A stretch of 64,000 nt of DNA from Thuidium tamariscinum. Lineage: Eukaryota; Streptophyta; Bryopsida; Hypnales; Thuidiaceae. Shown here piece by piece: positions 49,730 through 62,084 of the stretch. Position 1 is the stretch's first letter, and every line of letters begins with the position of its first letter. Under the pieces are notes generated by a model. It was given only the letters and a program-made list of their open reading frames with translations. It searched no databases and was not told the DNA's origin. A program made the translations under genes and the position numbers. The stretch covers positions 16,262,501 to 16,326,500 of the forward strand of contig OX344754.2 of assembly GCA_947034885.2 (NCBI GenBank), in the 5' to 3' direction.

Positions 49730-52600
49730 GAAGCTAAAGGAAAAGCAGAGTTGGGTACCCGAGTACTGTGTACTTTGAAATTTGGGCTTCACAGTGACAA
49801 GGTCGTATTGGATTAGGTTCAGTGAACACGGCGTTGCAGAGGATCCTGGAGTTCAGGAACTAGATATTCTCACTGATAATGCTGGTTTCTACTTTCTACA
49901 GATGTGCTTGTTTTGCACGGTGTTCGGAGAGGGAAGGAGACTGTCAGTTTTCAACAGCGGAGATGGCCGTATAAAAGACTATGGAAGTTGAAGCGGAAGT
50001 GAGATAGTTGCAGAAGGAAGGCTTCATTTTTTGGCATTCACTGGATAATGAATCTTAGCATGATTACTGGTTCAGCCATGTAAGTTCTCGCCTTACTACA
50101 CATATTCCCTCGTTTTGAGCAATTCTGGTGACGTAAGTTGGTGTCGATGAAGAAGGAGTCTTGTTTTTTTCCGTCAGTTCTTAGTGGTAGCGTCTATTAT
50201 GTGCGTCTACTGATAGAGAAGCTGAGGAGCATTTGGCTGCACTTTTAGAATTATTATCATGTCACTGTGTGGACGCACTGTACAGTTACCGTGTGGGTCT
50301 GGACACTTCGATCAAGAGAGGAGAGGTACTGAAAAAGAGTTTGATTTATTTATCTTTGTACTTTCACGTTCATGAAAGGAACTGACCTTAGGCGGCGTAG
50401 AAATTTTTCTTCTTACAGTAGAACTGAAGTAGAGTAAAAGGACCGTCAACTCTGTCCGCAAAGGAAGTGCATGTTGATTGATTTCCTGACTGAGTAAAAT
50501 AATTGTGAGTGTAGGGGCTTCATGCAAAGTGAGGAGTAGGCACTGTATGCAATGACGGAACAAGGCAGAGTCTCAGGTTGAAGCATAGTATGTGGTGCAC
50601 CGAAGTCTTGAGTTGCATGTTCAGTAGGATGTATGTGAATGGATTTATGTGTTCGTACGTAGCAGGTGCCTCGTGAGCCGACGAAGACAAAGCGGACGTC
50701 AGGAACTATAGAAGCACGACAGGAAACATTATTGGATGGCACCATTGGTTAGTTCTGTGTTTGTATGATAGGTGCTCAAGTTTTAATGTTGCGGCCGTGC
50801 TTGTATAAAATGAGAAGCGAGGTCATGGAACTGATGGAGGAGTAGTAATTTTTTTTGCTTTTGTTTTTGACGGTAGGTTATTGAAGACAAATTTACGAAG
50901 ATGAAAATGTAAATAAGCCTATGCAGCAATTATTATGAAAACCATGAGTTCTGAAAATAGGGACGTAGGTTTCATTAATTTTGCGTTTTCGTATGTAATG
51001 TGGGGAGTGATTCGTACGGGCGAACGATGGCACTTGTGGAGAATTTGATGGTGCACGTGGATATCATGAAACAGATGGCGTAAATAAAGAGTTGGTCGTT
51101 GTGAACGTCTCCAATGACATGGAACTGAATAGAACTCTGGAATTTTGGGGGGTGTTCTGTACGTGAGTACGCTTTCATCGACATAGGAGGCGGAGTTTTT
51201 CATAAAACTGAATCCAACGTTTTGGTCAAAATGGTACGCTTTTTGTTGTCATGTGAGACGAAGTTAGTGAGGAATTGTGAAGATTGGATGTGCATGACGC
51301 CATGCTGAGAAAGTTCTCTCCAGAAATAATTTCTGTTTCTACAGATTCCTGTCTTTGACATTTTCTTTTGGAGTTCGTTATTTATTTTTGGTTCATGTGA
51401 TTCAGGGCATCACCAGAAGTATGTAAAACTGACATGTTCGGAAGGGACAGGGAGCTTGGTAAGTTAAAAGAATGCCCCGTTCACAACAAGGACGGTGTCA
51501 AGAGATAGTGGCTACAGAGATTATTACTTTGGCACTGGCTTCACCGAATTGCTCAAACTACAAGGCCCGCACAAATCATGTTCGCAGGAGTGGGAGATCA
51601 TTTATTGCAGTGCATGATGTTGACGTCAAATTAGGAGGATTTTGTACTTCGATCTTCAGAAGGAATGAGAATCATGTCTTTGGCCAAAGTTTACTCTTTA
51701 AATGTAAGTGCAGGACAAGAGACTTCGGAGCATATGCAGTCCATAGGTAGGGAGAGTCAGAAGTGGGCTGTGAAGGGAAGTTGCAAGTTATGCAACCTTA
51801 AACATGAACAGCGTAGAAAGGACGACCGTTTTTTCTTTAATATTTCCAAGGCTTTTTCAGAAGCAGTTCCGTTCACATTGAACTTGCGATGATATGTTTG
51901 TAGTAACTGTGGGTAGAGAAAGGGGGAGCGAAATGTTGGATGTGAGAGTATTGTGAATGAAAACAGCACTGACAGCAGTAGCACATAAGTGTTAAAGGTG
52001 TGAATGCTTTTCAAGATAATCGGTGCATGAAAGACGAAGTCTTCTCTGTATGGCTGGCGTCAGGTGACTCCCTCGTTTGGCCGCTTAGTTAGGGAAGCAC
52101 TGGAACTTTTTAGTTCATGTGAATCATTTTTTTTGCGCATTTTGAATTGATATTAGCAATCACAGGCTCCAAATTAGCTAGAAAATGGGTAGAAGGTAAA
52201 TTAGATTCGCACAAATAAGTTTTTTGTTTTTTTTTAATTGGACACTGGAATTACAAACAATGGCCGAGCGATGGGGCCATTTCAACCCGACCCTGTATAT
52301 GCCATATTTTTCTGTGCACGAAAGAATTTGGTAAAAACCTGAAGAACCAAAGCAAATGAATCTAAAGTTACTTTATGAATTAGTCATTTGGAATTAATAC
52401 AATAAAAATGAGATGCCAAAAAAGCATCAGGAATTTCCACGGTCAACCTATCAACAGTCTAAGTATATGAGGTACAATTATAGCCAGTGCCTTCTTTGGA
52501 GCTTTGATTGGATAAGGTACGCCACGTCAAAGGCATCTGCACTTTCCCGGCGCTTGTGAACCCGTTTGGTGATTACAGTATCCAGATCAACAGGAAAAAA
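49730..52600. other. CACTA right interior, 3' of tnp2, no gene seen
   Basis: G exceeds C on the + strand (50821-50880 has 18 G and 4 C), as expected if this is transcribed 3' sequence of the rightward unit. Open frames are short and I recognise none. No nested element ends were found. Confidence 0.4.
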
Positions 52601-52719
52601 AAAGATCTGATCGGTCCTTTACAGAAATCTGTGAGATTGGTCAAGTTGCGGCAAATGGTGACTGGAACAACAGAGAGTTGTTGATTTTCTGTTGACCCTA
52701 ATAGCATTTTCTACTAGTG
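52601..52719 (-). repeat. CACTA right terminus and subterminal repeats
   Basis: The end is AGCATTTTCTACTAGTG. Just inside lie ACAACAGAGAGTTGTTGATT and TTCTGTTGACC, matching the TGTTG/CAACA words of the left end and forming a small dyad. Confidence 0.65.
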
Positions 52720-52774
52720 CCAAATATTCAAATTAATAAATAAATGGCACTTTGGTTCCTAGTTCCTTGGTTCC

Positions 52775-52925
52775 TAGTGGCTCATCCTAGGATGCTTGCC
52801 CCCTATAAAAAATTTAACTATTCACAACTTAAAAACTCAAATTAAATTATTATTATTTTTAAATAGTAGTTTTTACATTGCATGCCTAAATGCTACAAAA
52901 CAAACCAATTGCACTCCCTTGTACA
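52775..52925 (+). repeat. Dispersed repeat, inverted partner of 8060-8180
   Basis: It contains CCTAGTGGCTCATCCTAGGA, CCCTATAA and AAATGCTACAAAACAAAC in the same order as the reverse complement of the left flank. It begins about 50 bp outside the CACTA element. Confidence 0.5.
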
Positions 52926-52979
52926 TAAAACTTTCTATTTGTAACAACAATGCACCTTTGACATTACAACAAAGTCATT

Positions 52980-53365
52980 GCACTTTTTTGCACATGCTTT
53001 AAGATAATAACTAAATAATTTTAAAGTTTTACAAATCAAAAAGCATGAAAATTAATTATACTTTTATTTTGGTTGTGGCAACAATAGAAGGTACAATGTC
53101 TATAGATTATAGATTTACTTAGGGTGTTTTTTTGGTTTTTATAGTAAGATCTCTACGATTGTCTGCCTCCTCATTGCAATCTAAGTACCTTTAGAATGTT
53201 CTTTGCAAGGAGTGATGCACAAGCTTTGTTTTTAGTAGTTCTAACCTATATTGTGAAAGTGATTGAATTTCAAATTTTTTATGATTTAAAAAAAAATTTA
53301 AATCACTTTTTCTTTTCTTTTGGTTGAAGCAATAAAACAAGAGACATTAGTCTCTTTTGAATATA
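52980..53365 (+). repeat. Two more copies of the TTTTGGTTGTGGCAACAA repeat
   Basis: Blocks near 52985-53110 and 53205-53360 repeat the motif order of 3620-3770 (AGCTTTGTTTT, ATTGAATTTCAAA, TTTTGGTTG..GCAA, then ACTAGTCT-like words). The second copy is more diverged. Confidence 0.45.
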
Positions 53366-53541
53366 TAGTAATACTTGCAACAATCCTTGTACAAATTTAT
53401 GTTAAAATCAACAAAAAAGTGAGCAAATCAACATGACCAAAACAACAAATCATGTACTACCACTCTAACACTTGGTTGTACTAATGACGAGTACCAATAG
53501 GGGGAATTTCTCCTACATTGGGAAAATAAATGTACTTTTAA

Positions 53542-54478
53542 GCCCTAAAGGACCATTGGCCCTTCAAGGGACAAAATGGATTTTGGACAAGTTCCTATGA
53601 CTTCGATTTTTGGTAAAACCTTTTGAAACTTTCTTACATGATAGAAAAATTGATAAGCTTTGTGAGAATATAATTTTTATTTCAATTGGTGACCAAGAGC
53701 AAAAGTTATACCACAAAAAGCCCAAAATTTCATTCGGTGGGGAGAATTTTTTTTCTTCTTGAAATTCTTTTTCTTTTGCCTACAAGTAAAGCTTTTATTC
53801 ATACTATTTTGACTTGTAATGAGAAAGTTATGGACAATCTTGTTTTGGACGCAAATCTAAACATCTTCTTAAAAAAGTAATGTGAAAGATTCATTTTTTA
53901 ATGCAACTTTTACAATCTTTCAAAAGAAATTGTTGGATAAGGTTGTATTTACTTGCTAGAACAATCTCATTGTTAGAATTATTGTTTTTCAATCCCAACT
54001 TAGAGTTATTAAGCATTTAGTTTTTCTTTCAATCTTGGACCTATGTCTACTTAACAATTTTTTAAAGAAAAGTGATTAAGTGTTTTTTGTGTGAAATTTT
54101 TTCCTAAACTCTCAACTCAATTTTCTAATACAAAAAGAATTATAAATTCAAATTCTATAGTACAGATTTATTCATTTATTTATTTTTGAAACACACGGAC
54201 AATTTACATTGGATTTATTTTACAAATGGTGGTCAAAGTCATCTAAAATTGTAGACCAGAGGTCAAAAAAATTTATATTCCAAACTTTGAATGCTCATAT
54301 CTTCAAATATATATAGTCAAACTTCATGAAATTTTTACCACATGATCTGAGTCAGGTTAAGTATAAGATTCTATGGTTAGATTCTTGAAAAAAATTGCTT
54401 TTGTTTTCTTGGATGAATACAATAGAAATGGCAGTTTGAGAGTTTTTCAACAGAAAAATGGCCTTGGTCCTTCAAGGG
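53542..54478 (+). mobile_element. TTAA-flanked piggyBac-like non-autonomous element, 937 bp
   Basis: TTAA lies at 53538-53541 and 54479-54482. The ends are GCCCTAAAGGACC and GGTCCTTCAAGGG, imperfect inverted repeats. TTAA target duplications with CCC-starting termini are characteristic of piggyBac. No transposase frame is visible. Closely related copies are at 61165-62080 and from 63144. Confidence 0.65.
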
Positions 54479-54655
54479 TTAAGGTCCCATGTGGCCCTTC
54501 TTAGCAACTCTTTGGAGAGGGAAAATTTTCTTTAATGACTTTTGTATAGTTTTGAGCAAACTCTAAGATGTTAAAAAAAGGCCTTGAACATATATAGGTT
54601 AAGTGCATTTGAAAAAAATAATTTCCTTATGAGCATTAACAATGGTTGGTATAAA

Positions 54656-54733
54656 TTATGAGGCATATTTATATATGTACATATATGTGTGTATATGTAT
54701 ATGTATATGTGTATGTGTATATGTATGTATGTA

Positions 54734-54768
<35 letters not shown>

Positions 54769-54772
54769 GTTT
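54656..54772 (+). repeat. Compound microsatellite (TATG, CT, TA)
   Basis: A run of TATATG/TGTATA units is followed by about seven CT and about nine TA repeats. Short Tyr/Ile-rich frames here are artefacts of the repeat. Confidence 0.85.
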
Positions 54773-54863
54773 AGGTCTTCGATTACAACAATTAATTGAT
54801 ATTTATCAATATTATAACTTTTGAACATAACACCAAATAATTCCTTCTAAAATTGATTATTGT

Positions 54864-55344
54864 TTGAATTTTAGTGTCTTTTACTATAATATATTGCTAG
54901 AGTTTCAAATAAAAAATTCTAAACATTGCAACTCTAAATATTCTTCTATTAATTCATTATTAAATTCATTATTGAATTTATTGTCAAACCTAAGAAAGTT
55001 ACTTTGTAAGGTGAAATATACTTACAAGCACCAAATATGTATATATGTGTCTCTCTCTCCATGTATATACACTATGAATTGTAAAAGAGTGTCTTTTAGT
55101 TTCATCTAGTAGTAAACATATTTAGTTAAGTTCACATCAAGGATCAAAACACTTGTGGAAACAAGGTCCATGTAGACTACAAAAATGACTAAAATCACCC
55201 GACTAAAAGTCAAATGTCCATCATCATGTGGGCCTTCTAATGATTCATTTTCCTAATCAATGCAAACCATGTTTCTATTAGTCCAAAAAAACTAGTATAG
55301 TCTTTAAATGAAAATAGTATACAAAGGAAGTCAAATAAGAAGTA
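54864..55344. other. AT-rich spacer without recognised features
   Basis: No supported frame or transposon end. A second short CTCTCTC stretch occurs near 55,050. Confidence 0.35.
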
Positions 55345-55348
55345 TTAA

Positions 55349-56266
55349 CCCCTAAAGGACTAACACGGTTTTGACAATGGAGGTTTTCAATCAATTCTAC
55401 CACTTTGATATTTTTTTGCACATAGATGTAATTAAATTTTTAAATTTTAACCTTACAAAAGTAAATATTACTATATCTAGTATGCATGGAATTAATCTTA
55501 GAAAATATTAACCATTAGATCTTTAGATTATAACAATTTTTAATGATCAACTTCATAGACAAAAAACACAGTTTTTGGAGAAAAAAATTTATAAAAAGAT
55601 GAATAAAGATTTTTTAACCTCCTAGAAAAATTTATTTGGAGTCGAAAGCAAATGTATTATTTTTATATTAAAAATTTTGAAAAATAAAAAACTCCCTCAA
55701 ATTTGTACACATTTCCAAACATGAAGACTAGAAAGTCAAATCTAACCAAATTGGATCCTACAAAATTCTTAAAAGAATTTATATGGACAAATTTTTGAAA
55801 TTCAACAACTAATGTTATTATCATATTGTTTGGAACATTTCAAAAAAATTTGGAACCATTTTAATTATTTTGTATTCTTAATTACACTAGATTGAATCTT
55901 TTATTTTTTAAATTGTTAAAAACAAAAAAATTGAATTTTTTTTTCAAATTTTTTTTTGTGTAGATTATAGAATAGAAATGTAAAAGAAAATGTTTTTTCT
56001 TTCCATCTCTACTACTCTTTTCATGAAAAAACATTATTTTTGCTCCCTTTTCCTACTAGACTACATTCTTGACTACATTTCCTAAATGAATTTTTAACTA
56101 CTTCTCACATTCAAAATGAGAAAATTGAAAAATGCATAAAGTATGTAAACTTCTTTTTTTTATAAGATCTTAGTTTACAAAATATTGAGATTTGTTTCAC
56201 CCTTCCAAGAAATTGCCATTGAAAACTTTGAAGTGGACACATTGTGTCCTCTTAGTCCTTTAGGGG
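55349..56266. mobile_element. TTAA-flanked piggyBac-like element, 918 bp, second type
   Basis: TTAA at 55345-55348 and 56267-56270 flanks perfect inverted ends CCCCTAAAGGACTAA / TTAGTCCTTTAGGGG. Its interior does not match the 53542-54478 copy, so it is a different internal family mobilised with the same termini. No transposase frame is visible. Confidence 0.75.
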
Positions 56267-56857
56267 TTAAAATGTGCCATCCTTTTTTTTATTTTATCTT
56301 TTTCCATGAGCTTATGTTCAAATCAATAATTTGTGCATGTTTCACATGTGCTACTTTAATTAGATTAACATTATTTTGAAAATATGTGACATTTTGCGTT
56401 GATATATTTTTGGATATTTAAAGCTTTAATGTTTTTCAAGAAATGTAAATGCAAGTCAAAATTGTTGAAATTCTTGAAGTTTTAATAGTGTTTGTACTAA
56501 TGTGAATCAATAAAAAAAATCAATGCAAATTCATTATAATACACATAATTTTACAAAAGATTTTGGGATTTTTTTTCCACCATTATATTGGTAATTATAT
56601 TTGTTTTTTTATTTTCAAATTTTCATTCATTGAATGTGTTTACAAACAAAAATTCATTCAATAGGCTAAAAGTGATCAATCAATGTAGTGTGCATTGAAG
56701 ATTATAATTTTTATTACTTCAACTAAATTTTTGTCATATATAATATTTAAATATACAATTTATACACAAAATTATATATAATGAAGTTGCCTCTTCTTTC
56801 CAAGCTCTTAAAACTTTGTTTACAATTGTATATTTAACCATAAAATCTTACTCTAGA

Positions 56858-56970
56858 CACTACAGAAAAAAAAGTGTTCACAATGATTGTCTACAATGAT
56901 TGTAACTCTTAACAATGATTACAAAATGACTCCTTTGCAATCTTTGTGAATAAGAACTTTGATGTCATGT
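56858..56970. mobile_element. Degraded CACTA-type MITE
   Basis: It begins CACTACAGAAAAAAAAGTGT followed by GTCTACAATGATTGT, similar to the MITE at 4883. A diverged inverted match (CAATCTTTGTGAATA) lies near 56938, but the outer right end is not clear. Confidence 0.4.
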
Positions 56971-59250
56971 CATTCATATATTGCAAGATATTAGTATGTA
57001 AAGTAAGAAAACATGTTTTTATCAAATACCTTTCCAAACTAAATTATAAGGCTTTGAATCTTCTCGATGTTAATTTTTTGCAATAAAAACTTTGAATTAA
57101 AAAAATCATCTAAAAATCATCTAAAATAATTGTATCGAGGTTTGAGAAATTTTTATAAATTTTTATGATTTCTAATCTCTTGAAAATTGTCAAATAGAAG
57201 TAGACATGAGATAGAAGGAAAAAAATTTATTAATAGTTACAAGATGGAATTGAAACCAACTAATTTCAAAGTTAAAATTTGTTAAGAAAACTAAACCCAT
57301 AAGAACTTCTTTTTGAAAATTTTGAAATTTAAATCTGAAAACAAAGTTGATATATTAGATTCTATAATTATCTTCAAAGCAAGATGCTTCATAACTTTCA
57401 CATCACTAATCCAAATGGAAGGAATCGAAACTTTCTATGTAGACAAAAATACAACCTATTAGAGTTATATGTTTATGAGTAGCACCACATATCATTACTA
57501 AAATTGATACAAAATTGATTGTTAGAATTTTTTCTATATATTTAGTTGTATCATATACTTTATGATAAGTCTAATTATATCTTGAAATTGCAATTAATTT
57601 ATTTTTTGTTTAACCCACATTACTAGAAATTTGGACTATGTAGACTAGAAAAATGATTATGAGAGGAACCTCTAGTAGTCAAGTTTATAATGTAGGGCTT
57701 CATGTGGGTCATTTTTTTAGTATAAGCTACTAAAATTTGAAGTAGTACCTATTTAAATATGAATAAATACTTTCAAACTAATAGGTATAGGATATATAAT
57801 ACTTCATTTCAAAAATGAAAAAATGACTTGAAGATGCCCTCATAATTACATATCAAGGTACTTATTATACATAGAGTACTACAATGTGTATATACTTTAA
57901 ATAATGTTGTGATGGCTTTTGAAGATGAAAATAAAGTATCCAATATCTCTTTAACTATAGTTTTAATTATTATTCAATACTTGAACATCCCTTAGGGATT
58001 TGTTCACATCCCAATTCACATCATTAATCAATTCTATCTAATTGTGAGCTATTTGTAAAACCATCTAGACTAAATTCTTGCCTAAAATGTCAGTTCTTTA
58101 AAGATGACAAGCATAAAGTGAATTTTTCAAAATCTACTTTAAAACTCATAAAAAAACTAAAATATTATTAACATGATAAATATAACCTTTGATATTGTAG
58201 TGATCTATATTAGAATATTTAAAAAATTATCTCAATAATTTTCAATGAGAAAACTAAATTAAATGGGAATGAATGCACCTTGATAAAGCACTTTTTTAAT
58301 GTAAAATTTTCAACTTTGAGTACTTTAAGATTCAATTCACAAAGAACAAATATTTATATAGCTAGATGACCTACTCATTCCAAAATTGTCCTCTACTTCA
58401 AATTCAACTTGGATTTCCTTGAAGTATATTTCAAGTTTATCAAAATACTACTTCATAGGACATTGTGACAAAACTCTTTGCATACCAAAACTTGCAAAAA
58501 CCTTGATTTTAAACGCATCTAGAAAAGTCGAAAGAGTAGTTGGTAAATTTTGTAGAGATGCATGATTGTGTGCAAATGACACTTTGATACACAAGCAAAT
58601 TACAGTTAGAGCATTAATAAGAGCATTTGAATGCCATATGCAATAATTTAAAGAAAAATAATTCAAGTGAGATGATAAAAATCTATATGGTAGAATTAAT
58701 GTCAATTGGACATTAATTGGACATTAATTCTACCATACAAGACTATAGAGGGAAATTTCTATCATCAAGATTTATTTAGATAAAACTTAGTGTAAATGAT
58801 TGAAAATACCTTATTCTACCTTATCTTGAGTTTATTGCAACATGAGTTGCCAATACTTACAGCTATGCCCCTCACAAAACTACAGATTCTTTTCTTATTG
58901 CTATTTCTAATTATGTTTCTTTTGTTCATGACTTCACTCATAATCAATTCAATAATGTTTAAAGGAATGAAGGAGATCGATATAATTGGGATTCATCCTA
59001 TATGCTTTGGAATGGTATGCATTATAGATAAAGCAAAGTGAAAACTGAATACAAGCAAAGGCCAAGTTTCTAGAGTCAAAAGACCCAATTTTATTAAAAA
59101 TTCTATACATTTCTTCACTATAGTTCCTTTAATTGTCTTTATCACATTTAGTATTGGTAAATCAATCAATATTTGTGTGTTGTACTAATTACTTTAGTGA
59201 ATCAAACATATAGGTATCTTCAAGTAGTTATAATCAATGCTACTTGACTA
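56971..59250. other. AT-rich spacer with one short perfect hairpin
   Basis: No supported frame. At 58687-58703 and 58720-58736 lie perfect 17-bp inverted arms (ATGGTAGAATTAATGTC and its complement) about 16 bp apart, probably a tiny transposon footprint or foldback. Confidence 0.4.
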
Positions 59251-59670
59251 TCATCGCCGTCTCTTATGGTGGCGGTGTCTACGATGTTGTTTACGATGAT
59301 GTCTTCGTCTCTTGTGATGTCGTCGGCTTCTTCGTCGACGATGAGACCTTTGCCTACGATGTGACCTACGTGATCTATGACGTCGTCGTCGACTTGGAAT
59401 TTCCATATCTTCGGGGGCTTTTAGAGCACGGGTGGTGGTGCGAACAAGGCCTAGTTTGTACATGGCACCTTTCTTTTCCACCAACCCAGATTGCACTAGG
59501 CCTTGCAAAGTAGAGCTTAAAATCTTTTTCTTTGTAGGATTCAACTTTTTCTTGCTTGTGGACTCCAAGTGCTTACGGAGTTGGCCAAATGTAGCTCCAT
59601 TTCGCCGCTTTAGATGCACCATGGCATCCCATATTAAAGAGCGTCTCGATGTGGCTATGTTACTTGCCAT
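59251..59670 (-). CDS. H1-type winged-helix protein with Arg/His-rich tail (sperm H1/protamine-like)
   Basis: An intronless frame of 139 residues from ATG at 59670. Residues about 8-75 fit a linker-histone globular domain (SLIWDAMVHLKRR, GATFGQLRKHL, then KKKILSSTLQGLVQSGLVEK and YKLG). Residues 93-139 form a tail with 26 Arg, 11 His and 3 Lys out of 47, encoded by mixed Arg codons rather than a simple repeat. Linker histones bind nucleosomal DNA. In liverworts, male-germline H1 proteins with Arg-rich tails are processed to sperm protamines, and this matches that design. Somatic plant H1 tails are Lys/Ala/Pro-rich instead. Male expression is inferred, not seen. The gene stands alone in AT-rich repeats. 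Confidence 0.75.
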   Translation of the reverse strand: MASNIATSRRSLIWDAMVHLKRRNGATFGQLRKHLESTSKKKLNPTKKKILSSTLQGLVQSGLVEKKGAMYKLGLVRTTTRALKAPEDMEIPSRRRRHRSRRSHRRQRSHRRRRSRRHHKRRRHHRKQHRRHRHHKRRR

Positions 59671-60380
59671 CTTGCATACATAGAATGTAGGAAGAGAATA
59701 ATGTATGAAAAAAATTTCAACTAGCTCATTTAAGAATTTTCAAAGGGCATCAATGAAGAAGTGAAGGGTTGAAGGAGTGGAGGGTTGTGATGGTTGAAGT
59801 TCAAGAGGTGTTAAATAAAAATGTAACATTGCAACGTTTTGTCACCAAGAGACATATCCAAGTGGTTTTATGGCAATGTGAATTACAATTTAAAGTATCA
59901 AATTGAATACTGTAATTGATACAATTCAAAGCTCTAAAACCTATAATTGGTCTAGATTTATTTTTTAAGTCATCCATCAAGAAAGTCTTCAAAAAAAATT
60001 TCCAATTAAATATTAAGTTGGTATAACAGACAAAGTACCTTTCAAAGAAATAATTATTGAAGGGTCTAAATTGATTCATCATTTATGAGGATTTGTAATT
60101 CAAATTGGCTAATTTCAAATTATACTTGTTAGCAAAATTAGTGAAGAAAATTGCATGTATTGTTAATATTTAATAATTCGACAAACAAAAGTTTTTATTT
60201 GATCTAGAAAAGAATGAGATCCAATTTTGTCCTCTAAGGATCAAGAACATTACACAATGTAGCAAGAAGAGGCAACATGGCTTGTTTTCAATTTCCTTGA
60301 CGCCCCCCATTGAAAAATCAAGAGCCATTGGATTTGAAATTAAAAAAATCCCACCCACCTCCAACAAAAATCAACAGTCG
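59671..60380. other. Upstream flank of the H1-like gene, AT-rich
   Basis: This is the 5' side of the - strand H1-like gene and should hold its promoter. I cannot point to a specific element and see no further gene. Confidence 0.3.
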
Positions 60381-60540
60381 TCGGATACATATACTGAATA
60401 TAGATATGGATACTAGATACAAGGTATTGAATATGGATATTGGATACGGCAACTGGATACTAGGTATGGATATTGGATATGGTTATGGAATATTGAATAC
60501 GGATACTAAATACAAATATGAATATAAATACGGTAATGCA
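60380..60540 (+). repeat. Degenerate GGATAC/GGATATTG tandem repeat
   Basis: About 150 bp built from TGGATAC, ATGGATATTGGATA and GAATATGGAT variants with a 6-12-bp rhythm. The frame through it is repeat-derived. Confidence 0.7.
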
Positions 60541-61164
60541 GGAATGTAAGTCCTCCCATTCTCTTATCCCATATCCTTTGTATAGAGGCCCAACCTCTCA
60601 AAATTATAAGAGGGGTGGCGGTGAGGGGGGACTCAAAATTAATAAAATTTAAATATTAAAATTTTAACTTTAGTATTTAAATATAAATATTTAAATGAGA
60701 TTGGGGCATTCGGAGGTGGGTTGAAAATAATTAAAATTTTAAAGCTCATTGTGACAGTTATGCCTATAATGAGCTCAAAAGAGGCAGTAACTGCCTGAAT
60801 TCAGTAACTGCCTATACCATCATAAAAATTAGACATATTTTTAATAGTTGTCCCACCAATGAAAATGGTATACTAAAGCACAAAGCTTTAATACTATACA
60901 ATAACTTGGTGCTCTAAACACCAATTCCACTAATGTACTCCATTAGAAAATATTTGATTTTTCATTAATATTTCATCTTTCAAATACCTCATAGAATACC
61001 TAAATAATTGTCAAATTAAAAATTGAAATCAATAAAGATGTTTTAATAAATACACATGTATTTTTGCAACTAGATTAGTTACTTGTTTGAATAGACTAGT
61101 GATTTACATTTATTAATTCATTGCCTCTAATTATAGTGTCAAAAAGCAATTACACCTTGTCTAA
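60541..61164. other. AT-rich spacer without recognised features
   Basis: No supported coding frame or transposon end; a direct CAGTAACTGCCT doublet lies near 60,785-60,815. Confidence 0.35.
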
Positions 61165-62080
61165 CTTCTAAAGGACCATTATTTCTTTGGAGGACAAATT
61201 GTATTTTGGACATGTATTTACAGTCTCAATTTTTTCATGATTTTTCAAAACTTCTTTTGTAGATAGAAACATTGATTTGCTTTGTGGAGATAAAAATTTT
61301 CCTCAATTGGTGTGTAGAACAAAAGTTGTACCCAAATAAGCTAAAAACAAGGGAAATTGGGTAGCAAGGAAACATTTCAAAATTTTTAATTTTTAATATT
61401 CTCTCTCATAGATTATGTATAAATTTTTGTACTTTAAAATCTTTGATTTATTCCATTTGAATCATTTATGTGAAAGTTATGGATGATCTTGTTTTTTAGG
61501 CAATTGAAGCATCTTTTCTTAGAAAAACAACTTGTAGAATTTGTTTTTAAATGAAAGTTTTACAATTTTTCAAAAAAAAACTTACAAGGTTAAATTTTCT
61601 TGCTAGAAAAAATCTCACAATTGGGGTTAGTGCCTTGTAATTCCATCTTAGAGATATTAATAATTTAGATTTTCCTTCTATCTTAGACCTATTTTTTCTT
61701 AACAATTTTTTGAAGAATGAAAAAAAAAATTCTTTGAATTAGATTTTTTTTCCTAAATCCTCAACTCAATTTTTTACCATAAATATTGAGAGGTCAAAAT
61801 TGGATAGTGCAAAAAATATAAGATAAAAAGATTCAAAGTCAATTATTCTAGTTCCTCAATGTAGAAAAAAGCTTGTTTTCATCACTTCAAATGCAAACAT
61901 CTTGCAATCTGCGCAGTCAAAATTTTGAACCTCATTCCATAATTTTTCTTGCTATTTAGGTGTAAGATCCTAAGGTTAAATGTCCAAAAATAATAATTTT
62001 CAAGTTTTTTTACTCTTTGCAATAGAAATGAGACTTTAGGATGTTTTTTTGGTAAAACAAAGGCCTTGGTCTTTTAGGGA
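61165..62080 (+). mobile_element. piggyBac-like non-autonomous element, 916 bp
   Basis: The right border is GGTCTTTTAGGGA followed by TTAA (62081-62084). The left border CTTCTAAAGGACC follows CTAA, one change from TTAA. The interior follows the 53542-54478 copy over its whole length (for example GGACAAATTGTATTTTGGAC, TCTTAGAGATATTAA). Confidence 0.6.
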
Positions 62081-62084
62081 TTAA

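Larger units (their letters stand above)
8700..52719. mobile_element. 44-kb nested CACTA (En/Spm) DNA transposon
   Basis: The left end reads CACTACTAGAAAAT and the reverse complement of the right end reads CACTAGTAGAAAAT (13 of 14 match). The 3 bases outside each end are CCA (8697-8699 and 52720-52722), the target duplication length of CACTA elements. TGTTG/CAACA words cluster inside both ends. Between them lie a tnp2 gene, a TnpA-like gene and a third small gene. Removing the three dated insertions (361 bp, 4.2 kb, 13.6 kb) leaves about 26 kb of CACTA sequence, large for the superfamily. Broken frames in both main genes suggest this copy is no longer autonomous. Confidence 0.85.

Noticed and set aside
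59244..59513. + strand frame rich in Asp/Val opposite the Arg tail
   Set aside because: It is the complement of Arg codons in the H1-like gene; the - strand frame has the recognisable domain.
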